A DNA stretch of 11,686 nucleotides from Frankiaceae bacterium. GTDB taxonomy: Bacteria; Actinomycetota; Actinomycetes; Mycobacteriales; SCTD01. Where the stretch lies: assembly GCA_947479995.1 (NCBI GenBank), contig CANKBT010000071.1, positions 1-11,686 of the forward strand, read 5' to 3'. A program made the translations under genes and the position numbers. Shown in pieces: positions 4,888 through 10,065 of the stretch. The notes below the pieces were generated by a model. It made no database searches. It saw nothing but the letters and a program-made list of their open reading frames with translations, and was not told where the DNA came from. The stretch's first letter is position 1; each line of letters starts with the position of its first letter.

Positions 4888-6662
4888 CGCCGCAGCAGCA
4901 CGCCGCCCCCGTCCTGTCCTGCACGGCCGGGGCCGTGGCGCACGGGCACGCGGACGGCGCCCTGGAGCCGGCGGTGCTGCTGCACACCTCGCTGCCGCCG
5001 GGCGCCGGCGCCGCGCTCGAGGAGCCCGACGTGCGCGTCGACGTGCACAGCGACGGCCGCGACGCCGGCACGCTGACGGTGCGGGCGCTGACGCCCGGGC
5101 TGGCGCTGTCGTGGCGCGTGCCGGTCGCCCCCTTCGTCGCGACGCTCCCGGGCCAGCTGGGCCACGACGGCCGCATGATCCTGCTGGCGGTGCTCGACGA
5201 CGAGCCCGGCCCGGCGCCGTGGGCCTCGCCCGTCGACTGCACCGACCTCGCCGCCGAGCTGTCGCTCCCGGTCGCCGACGTCGCGGAGGCGCTGTCGGGC
5301 CGGCTCATCCCCTGGCTGCGCGAGGACCTCGACGAGCTGCTGCACCTCGACGCGCACGACCGCGCCGTCGACCGCTCCCCGGCGCAGACCGTCGCCGACG
5401 CCGTGCTGGCCGCCTACCGCGGCGACCTCGCGGCGGCCAGCAGCACCGACCACCTCGTCCGCGCGCTCGCGCACGCGCCGGAGGCGCTGGTGCTCGAGAT
5501 GGCCGGCCGGCTCTCGGCCGCCGTCGTGCAGGCGGTGCTGGCGGCGTCGCCCGACGACGTGCAGGCGGTGCGCGCCCGCACCGGTCCGTTCGAGAGCGAG
5601 GTGCTGCGGCTGCTCGACGTGCTGCCGACCGCGCTCGCCTCGACCCCGCCGGCCGAGCGCGCCGACGCCGTGCTCAGCCTCGTCGGCGACGGCGCCGACC
5701 GCGACGAGGCCGTGCGCGCCGCCGTCGCGGTGACCGCGCAGCTCGCCCGCGAGGTGCTCGGCGCCGAGCGCCCGGACGCGCAGGTGCTGCGCGCGCTGGC
5801 CATGGTCGACGACGCCGGCGTGGCCCGGCTGAGCCGGCTGTGGGTGCGCCTCGCGCTGGCCGCCGACGGCCGCAGCGACGCCGTCGGCGGCATCGTCGCC
5901 GACCTGCGGGCCGAGGGGCCGCCCGGCGCGCAGTGGCTGCGCGGCACCGCCAGCTCGCTCGCGCGGCTCGGCGCCGAGGTCGCCGGCCGGCAGCCGGCGC
6001 GCGTCGCCGAGCCGCTGGCCGTCGTCGCGCGGCTGCTGGAGGACCCGCCCGGCGCCACCGAGGACCAGGCCGTCGGCGCGTGCCTCGCCCTCGCCCGCTA
6101 CGTGCGCACGAAGGCCGGGCTCGGGCCCGCCGCGTGGTGGACCGGCACCCCCGAGGCCGCCGCCGGCGCCGTCGGGGCCGCCTGGGTCGACGGTCTCGAC
6201 CCGCAGGCGGCGACGGACCTGCTGCTCGACCTGCTCGAGGGCGACGTGCAGGCGCCCGAGCTCATCGACGGCGTCGTGTGCGCCGCCTCGCACGTGCTCG
6301 CGCTCGTCGACCCCGAGGCCGACCCGGCGCTGCGCGGGGCGCAGGTCGCCGCGCTGCTGGCCGCCGCCGACGACGGCCCGCGCGGCGCGCGCTGGCTGCT
6401 CGACGCCGTGCTGCGCGAGGCACCCGACCACGACGACCACGTCGCCGACCTGCGCCCGCTGCTCGGCCCGCCCGTCGTGCCCGACCCCGACCGCGCCGCC
6501 GAGCGGGCCGGGCGCGCCGGCACCCTGCGCGCCGGCCTGCAGGCCCTCGACCTGCTCGCGCAGTCCTTCGCCGAGGAGGCCCGGCTCACGCGCGCCGAGG
6601 TGCTGGGCGTCGTGCTGCCGGGCGCCCTCGTGACGCACGACCTGCTGCTCGGCCTCGACTAG
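4881..6662 (+). CDS. Hypothetical protein, 593 residues, unknown function
   Basis: I do not recognise this protein. It begins MSTPQQHAAPVLSCT and has no signal peptide or membrane helix, so it is probably cytoplasmic. Residues about 10-115 look beta-rich (VRVDVHSDG, GTLTVRALTPGLALSWRV). From about 120 to the end it is almost wholly helical, with repeated Leu/Ala-rich amphipathic helices broken by short Asp/Gly/Pro turns, suggestive of an alpha-solenoid; no exact repeat is visible. It is very rich in Ala, Asp, Leu and Val and nearly lacks Lys. No catalytic motif, P-loop, zinc site or HTH stands out. The frame is real: G/C sits at almost every third codon position and the translation is balanced, while the long overlapping frames give Arg/Gln/His-rich nonsense. 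It is divergent from the MBL hydrolase with a mirrored start region, hinting at coordinated expression, and ends 21 bp from the convergent oxidoreductase gene. Confidence 0.75.
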   Translation: MSTPQQHAAPVLSCTAGAVAHGHADGALEPAVLLHTSLPPGAGAALEEPDVRVDVHSDGRDAGTLTVRALTPGLALSWRVPVAPFVATLPGQLGHDGRMILLAVLDDEPGPAPWASPVDCTDLAAELSLPVADVAEALSGRLIPWLREDLDELLHLDAHDRAVDRSPAQTVADAVLAAYRGDLAAASSTDHLVRALAHAPEALVLEMAGRLSAAVVQAVLAASPDDVQAVRARTGPFESEVLRLLDVLPTALASTPPAERADAVLSLVGDGADRDEAVRAAVAVTAQLAREVLGAERPDAQVLRALAMVDDAGVARLSRLWVRLALAADGRSDAVGGIVADLRAEGPPGAQWLRGTASSLARLGAEVAGRQPARVAEPLAVVARLLEDPPGATEDQAVGACLALARYVRTKAGLGPAAWWTGTPEAAAGAVGAAWVDGLDPQAATDLLLDLLEGDVQAPELIDGVVCAASHVLALVDPEADPALRGAQVAALLAAADDGPRGARWLLDAVLREAPDHDDHVADLRPLLGPPVVPDPDRAAERAGRAGTLRAGLQALDLLAQSFAEEARLTRAEVLGVVLPGALVTHDLLLGLD

Positions 6663-6683
6663 CCCCCGGCGCGCGGGCAGGCG

Positions 6684-7685
6684 CTAGACCGCCAGGACCA
6701 ACTTGCCGGTGTTCTCGCCGCGGAAGAGCTTGAGCAGCGTCGACGGGAACGCGCGCACGCCGCCCTCGACGACGGTGTCCTGCGACACCAGGCGACCGTC
6801 GGCGAACCAGCCCGCCATCTCCTGCAGCGCCTCGCCGTACCGGCTGGAGTAGTCGAAGACGACGAAGCCCTGCATGCGCGCGCGGTTGACGAGGAGCGAC
6901 ATGTAGTTGGCCGGGCCGCGCATGCCGCCGTCGGCGTTGTACTGGCTGATGGCGCCGCACAGCACCACGCGCGCGCCGAGGGCCAGGCGCGGCAGCACGG
7001 CGTCGAGCACGTCGCCGCCGACGTTGTCGAAGTAGACGTCGACGCGGTCCGGGGCCTCGCGCTTGAGCCCCGCCGCGAGGTCGCCGGCCTTGTAGTCGAG
7101 GCAGGCGTCGAAGCCGAGCTCCTCGACGACGGTGCGGCACTTCTCCTCGCCGCCGGCGATGCCGACCACGCGGCAGCCCTTGATCTTGGCGATCTGCCCG
7201 ACGACGCTGCCGGTCGCGCCGGCGGCTCCGGAGACGACGACCGTGTCGCCCTCCTTCGGCTCGCCGACGTCGAGCAGCCCGAAGTACGCGGTGAGGCCCG
7301 TCATGCCGAGCGCGCCGAGGTAGGTCGGCAGCGGCGCGCGGTCGGGGTCGACGACCTGCACGCCCTTGCCGTCGCTCACGGCGTACTCCTGCACGCCGGT
7401 CATCGCCACGACGTGCGCGCCGACGGGGAAGCGCTCGTTCCTGCTCGTGACGACCTCGCCGACGACGCCGGCGCGCATGACCTCGCCGAGGCCGACGGGC
7501 GGGATGTACGAGCGGCCCTCGTTCATCCAGCCGCGCATGGCGGGGTCGAGCGAGACGTACTCGGTGCGGAGCAGGAACTCCCCCTCCCCCGGCTCGGGCA
7601 CCGGCTCGGTCGTGACGTCCCAGACGTCGTCGGTGGGGAGGCCCTTCGGCCGCTGGGCGAGGCGCACCTGCGTGTTGTCGGTCAT
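6684..7685 (-). CDS. curA: NADP-dependent MDR oxidoreductase (curcumin/prostaglandin reductase type)
   Basis: A 333-residue zinc-independent member of the medium-chain dehydrogenase/reductase superfamily, subgroup of E. coli CurA, plant alkenal double-bond reductases and mammalian PTGR1. These use NADPH to reduce the C=C bond of alpha,beta-unsaturated ketones and aldehydes. Visible: N-terminal catalytic domain with LRTEYVSLDPAMRGWM (39-54), GVVGEVV (73-79), GMTGLTAYFGLLDVG (127-141), and the Rossmann nucleotide motif VVVSGAAGATGSVVGQIAKI (149-168), then DVYFDNVGGDVLDAVL and C-terminal RGENTGKLVLAV. No structural or catalytic zinc cysteines. Starts at ATG 7685 with GGTGG 4 nt upstream as a modest Shine-Dalgarno. 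It is monocistronic, divergent from the glycosyltransferase and convergent with the 593-residue gene. A detoxification role for reactive enones is likely; the exact substrate is unknown. Confidence 0.92.
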   Translation of the reverse strand: MTDNTQVRLAQRPKGLPTDDVWDVTTEPVPEPGEGEFLLRTEYVSLDPAMRGWMNEGRSYIPPVGLGEVMRAGVVGEVVTSRNERFPVGAHVVAMTGVQEYAVSDGKGVQVVDPDRAPLPTYLGALGMTGLTAYFGLLDVGEPKEGDTVVVSGAAGATGSVVGQIAKIKGCRVVGIAGGEEKCRTVVEELGFDACLDYKAGDLAAGLKREAPDRVDVYFDNVGGDVLDAVLPRLALGARVVLCGAISQYNADGGMRGPANYMSLLVNRARMQGFVVFDYSSRYGEALQEMAGWFADGRLVSQDTVVEGGVRAFPSTLLKLFRGENTGKLVLAV

Positions 7686-7711
7686 GCGGCCACCATGCCA
7701 CCCGGCCGCCC

Positions 7712-7717
7712 TAGGCT
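7712..7717 (+). promoter_or_regulatory. Candidate -10 box for a leaderless transcript
   Basis: TAGGCT matches the actinobacterial TANNNT -10 consensus and lies 7 nt before an ATG at 7725, the arrangement typical of leaderless mRNAs in this phylum. No good -35 is visible. It would drive the short frame at 7725 and the glycosyltransferase behind it. Confidence 0.45.
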
Positions 7718-7724
7718 CGCCGCC

Positions 7725-7811
7725 ATGCCGCCCGCCCGTCCTGCCGCCGCGCGCGGCAGCGGTGACCGGCCGGCCGGCGGCCGGGTGCGGAGCGGCCCGG
7801 CCCGCGCGTGA
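7725..7811 (+). CDS. Possible 28-residue leader ORF coupled to the glycosyltransferase
   Basis: ATG 7725 opens a 28-codon frame (MPPARPAAARG...RSGPARA) rich in Arg, Pro, Ala and Gly. It ends in TGA 7809-7811, which overlaps the GTG start of the glycosyltransferase (7808) as GTGA. It has a TANNNT -10 box at leaderless distance, while the glycosyltransferase GTG has no usable Shine-Dalgarno. Together this suggests that ribosomes reach the glycosyltransferase by finishing this short frame. The peptide itself resembles no family I know and may have no function. It could also be a chance frame in a 122-bp intergenic region. Confidence 0.3.
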   Translation: MPPARPAAARGSGDRPAGGRVRSGPARA

Positions 7812-8959
7812 CGCGCGTCCTGCACCTCACGTCGTCGTTCCCGCGCGGCGAGGGCGACCACGTCGCGCCGTTCCTGCTCGACCTCGCGGTGGCGCAGGCG
7901 GCGGCCGGCGACGACGTCCTCGTGCTCGCCCCGCACGACGCCGGCCGCGCGCGGCGCGAGGTGCTGCGCGGCGTGCAGGTGCACCGCTTCGCGTACGCGC
8001 CGGCGCGCGCCGAGCGGCTGGCCTACCGCGGCGGCCTGCTGGGGCAGGCGCGAACGCCCGCGGGCGCGCTGCTGCTCCCCGCCCTGCTCGGCGCCTTCGC
8101 GCTGGCCGCCCTGCGGCTCGCGCGCCGCACCCGCCCCGACGTGCTGCACGCCCACTGGTGGCTGCCCGGCGGCCTCGTGGCCGTCGCGGTCGGCGCCGCG
8201 CTGCGCATCCCGGTCGTGCTCACGCTGCACGGCAGCGACGTGCACCTGCTGCACGACCGCCGCGTGCGCGCCGTCGGCGTGCGGGTGCTCCTGCGCTGCG
8301 CCGTCGTGGCCGCCGTCAGCGACGACCTGCGGGCGCAGGCAGCGGCCGCGCTGCCCGCGGGAGCGCCCGCGCCGGTCGTGCTGCGCCTGCCGCTCGACGT
8401 GCCCCGGGGCGCGCGCGCCGCGCCGGCGTGGCCGCCGCGCCGGCTGCTGGCCGCGGGCCGGCTGTCGCCCGAGAAGGGCTTCGACGTGCTGCTGCGCGCC
8501 GTCGCCGCGCTGGCCGGCGAGGGGCACGCCGTGGCGCTCGACCTGGTCGGCTCCGGGACCGAGCGCGACGCCCTCGAGCAGCTCGCGGGCGACGCCGCGG
8601 CGGCCGGCGCGCGCGTGCGCCTGCACCCGGGCGAGCCGCGCGCGGCGCTCCTGCAGCGCATGGCGGCCGCCGACGCCGTCGTCGTGCCCAGCCGCCGCGA
8701 GGGCCTCGGCATGGTGGCCCTCGAGGCGCTCGCCGTCGGCACGCCCGTCGTCGCGTCGCGCGTCGGCGGCCTGCCCGAGGTGGTGCGCGACGACGGCGAC
8801 GGCGTGCTCGTCGCCCCCGACGACGTGCCGGCCCTCGTCGCGGCCCTGCGCACCGCCCGGGCAGCCGGCGCGCCGCCGGCCCGGGCGCTGGCGCGGCACG
8901 ACCCGGCCGAGGTCGTCGCCCGGCACCGCGAGGCGTACGACCGGGCCGTGCGGCGGTGA
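7808..8959 (+). CDS. Glycosyltransferase family 4 (GT-B fold)
   Basis: A 383-residue retaining GT-B glycosyltransferase. N-terminal acceptor domain: VLHLTSSFPRGEGDHVAPFL (4-23), DVLHAHWWLPGG (111-122) and LTLHGSDVHLL (139-148). C-terminal nucleotide-sugar domain: LLAAGRLSPEKGFDVLLRAV (213-232), LDLVGSGTERDALEQLA (244-260), VVPSRREGLGMVALEALAVG (292-311) with the GT4 E-x7-E pair Glu298 and Glu306, then GTPVVASRVGGLPEVV. Length and order fit the family, which transfers sugars from NDP-sugars to lipids, other sugars or small molecules. No membrane helix is evident, though residues 85-105 are hydrophobic and may associate with membrane. It overlaps the following membrane-protein gene by 4 bp (GTGA), so both are one operon, pointing to envelope glycoconjugate synthesis. 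Donor and acceptor are unknown. Confidence 0.92.
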   Translation: MTRVLHLTSSFPRGEGDHVAPFLLDLAVAQAAAGDDVLVLAPHDAGRARREVLRGVQVHRFAYAPARAERLAYRGGLLGQARTPAGALLLPALLGAFALAALRLARRTRPDVLHAHWWLPGGLVAVAVGAALRIPVVLTLHGSDVHLLHDRRVRAVGVRVLLRCAVVAAVSDDLRAQAAAALPAGAPAPVVLRLPLDVPRGARAAPAWPPRRLLAAGRLSPEKGFDVLLRAVAALAGEGHAVALDLVGSGTERDALEQLAGDAAAAGARVRLHPGEPRAALLQRMAAADAVVVPSRREGLGMVALEALAVGTPVVASRVGGLPEVVRDDGDGVLVAPDDVPALVAALRTARAAGAPPARALARHDPAEVVARHREAYDRAVRR

Positions 8960-9861
8960 CGCCCCGCCGCCGCACCGCGCTGCTCGTCGTGCTGCTCGCG
9001 GGCGCCGCGCTCGCCGCGGTGTCGCTCGCCGGCGGCGTACGCCAGCTCGGCAGCGCCCTCGGCGCGCTGTCGGTCGGCGGCGTGGCGCTCGCGGCGGCCG
9101 CCGCCGTCGGCAGCCTGCTGCTGTCGATGCTCACCTGGCGCAGCGTGCTGCAGGGCATGGGGCAGCCCCTGCCGGTGCGCACCGCCGCGCGCGTCTACTT
9201 CCTCGGCCAGCTCGGCAAGTACGTGCCGGGCTCGGTCTGGTCGGTGCTGGCGCACATGGAGCTCGGCGCGGCCCGCGGCCTGTCGCGCAGCACCGTCGGC
9301 ACCGCCTCGCTGCTCGCCCTCGTCGTCGGCGTGCCCGGTGCGCTCCTGCTCGGCCTGCTCGCCGTGCCGGCGCTGCTGCGCGCCGACTCGGGGTCGTACG
9401 CCTGGGTGCTGCTCGCCGCGCCGCTCGCGCTCGTGCTGCTGTGGCCGCCGGTCCTCGCGGCGCTGGTGCGCACCGCGTTCCGCCTGCTGCGCCGCGAGCC
9501 CCCGCCGGGGCGGCTCGACGGCGCCGCGACGGCGCGGTCGGCGGCGCTGTCGGGGGCCGGCGTGCTGCTCCTCGGGCTGCAGGCGGCCGTGCTGGCGGTC
9601 GACCTCGGCGCCTCCGGGTGGCAGGTCGTGCCGCTCGCGGTGGGCGCCTTCGCCCTGGCGAACCTGGCCGGGCTGCTCGCCGTGCCGCTGCCGGCGGGCG
9701 CCGGCGTCCGCGAGGCGGTCGTGGTGCTCGCGATGTCACCGGTGCTCGACGTGCCCGAGGCGCTCGCGCTCGCCCTCGCCTCGCGGCTGGTGCTCACCGC
9801 GGGCGACCTGGCGACGGCCGCGCTCCCCGCGCTGCTGGGCAGGCCCTCGCCCCGTCCCTGA
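8956..9861 (+). CDS. UPF0104 / LPG-synthase-TM-like integral membrane protein (flippase-like domain)
   Basis: A 301-residue polytopic membrane protein with roughly eight hydrophobic segments. It carries the marks of the lysylphosphatidylglycerol-synthase transmembrane (UPF0104, 'flippase-like') family: RVYFLGQLGKYVPGSVW (79-95), a long helix GTASLLALVVGVPGALLLGL, then PLPAGAGVREAVVVLAM (244-260) and ASRLVLTAGDLATA (275-288). There is no C-terminal aminoacyl-transferase domain, so it is not a full MprF. Members are often paired with glycosyltransferases and are thought to help translocate or present lipid-linked substrates; this role is inferred for the family more than proven. It starts with GTG (8956) overlapping the glycosyltransferase TGA, so it is translationally coupled. 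It is the last gene before a weak hairpin at 9867. Confidence 0.85.
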   Translation: MTPRRRTALLVVLLAGAALAAVSLAGGVRQLGSALGALSVGGVALAAAAAVGSLLLSMLTWRSVLQGMGQPLPVRTAARVYFLGQLGKYVPGSVWSVLAHMELGAARGLSRSTVGTASLLALVVGVPGALLLGLLAVPALLRADSGSYAWVLLAAPLALVLLWPPVLAALVRTAFRLLRREPPPGRLDGAATARSAALSGAGVLLLGLQAAVLAVDLGASGWQVVPLAVGAFALANLAGLLAVPLPAGAGVREAVVVLAMSPVLDVPEALALALASRLVLTAGDLATAALPALLGRPSPRP

Positions 9862-9866
9862 CCTGC

Positions 9867-9885
9867 GTCTCCCTCCTCTGGAGAC
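9867..9885 (+). terminator. Weak hairpin after the glycosyltransferase operon
   Basis: GTCTCC (9867-9872), a 7-nt loop, and GGAGAC (9880-9885) form a perfect 6-bp stem starting 5 bp after the membrane-protein stop. No T-run follows. It may end the operon, or simply cap its 3' end. Confidence 0.4.
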
Positions 9886-9945
9886 ACGACCGGATGAACT
9901 CCTGGGGCAGTTGGGCCGTACGGGTGACCGGGGCCACACGACCGG
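9884..9945 (+). repeat. Spaced direct repeat ACACGACCGG upstream of the CWB2 gene
   Basis: ACACGACCGG occurs at 9884-9893 and again at 9936-9945, 52 bp apart start to start (about five helical turns). Both are followed by AT or GAT. The second copy abuts the candidate -10 box of the CWB2 gene, so a regulator bound to both sites would lie on the same face of the DNA. Confidence 0.4.
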
Positions 9946-9953
9946 GATACCTT
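9924..9953 (+). promoter_or_regulatory. Candidate sigma-70-type promoter of the CWB2 protein gene
   Basis: GTGACC (9924-9929) matches the -35 core at TGAC, followed by an 18-bp spacer and TACCTT (9948-9953), which fits the TANNNT -10. A transcript from about 9960 would carry a leader of roughly 105 nt before the TTG start. It is the best promoter-like pair in the 204-bp gap after the membrane-protein gene, but was read by eye. Confidence 0.45.
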
Positions 9954-9969
9954 CCGCCCGGTCAAGTGC

Positions 9970-9988
9970 TCGGTCAGTCAGTGACCGA
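9970..9988 (+). ncRNA. Hairpin in the 5' leader of the CWB2 gene
   Basis: TCGGTCA (9970-9976) and TGACCGA (9982-9988) form a perfect 7-bp stem with loop GTCAG, shortly after the expected transcription start. It may be a regulatory RNA fold or a DNA palindrome bound by a protein; the inverted repeat suits either. It matches no riboswitch class I can recognise. Confidence 0.35.
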
Positions 9989-10053
9989 CTACGGGCCGTC
10001 ACGGTCTGCACGTGCCCGCACCGCCGCCCCGCGCGTCGGTGCACCAGTCAGCA

Positions 10054-10059
10054 GAGAGG
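10054..10059 (+). promoter_or_regulatory. Shine-Dalgarno that fixes a TTG start
   Basis: GAGAGG lies 6 nt before TTG 10066. With the signal peptide that follows in frame, this sets the start of the CWB2 gene at a rare TTG codon, which gene finders limited to ATG/GTG would miss. Confidence 0.7.
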
Positions 10060-10065
10060 CTGATC

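Noticed and set aside
3089..5308. Very long minus-strand frame (739 codons) crossing tetR, the MBL hydrolase and the next start.
   Set aside because: It runs across several well-supported genes in other frames and its translation is Arg/Pro/Ala low complexity.
4791..6638. Long minus-strand open frame (615 codons) antisense to the 593-residue gene.
   Set aside because: Its translation is loaded with Arg, Gln, His and Gly in a repetitive way and lacks folded-protein character; it is the usual by-product of a GC-rich gene on the other strand.
6663..6683. CCC...GGG hairpin between the convergent 593-residue and oxidoreductase genes as a terminator.
   Set aside because: The stem is only about 3-4 bp and the gap is 21 bp of nearly pure G/C; nothing distinguishes it from chance.
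9886..10065. Cyclic di-AMP (ydaO-type) riboswitch, often found upstream of actinobacterial wall-protein genes.
   Set aside because: The conserved core segments of that class are not present; only a simple hairpin and a direct repeat are visible.
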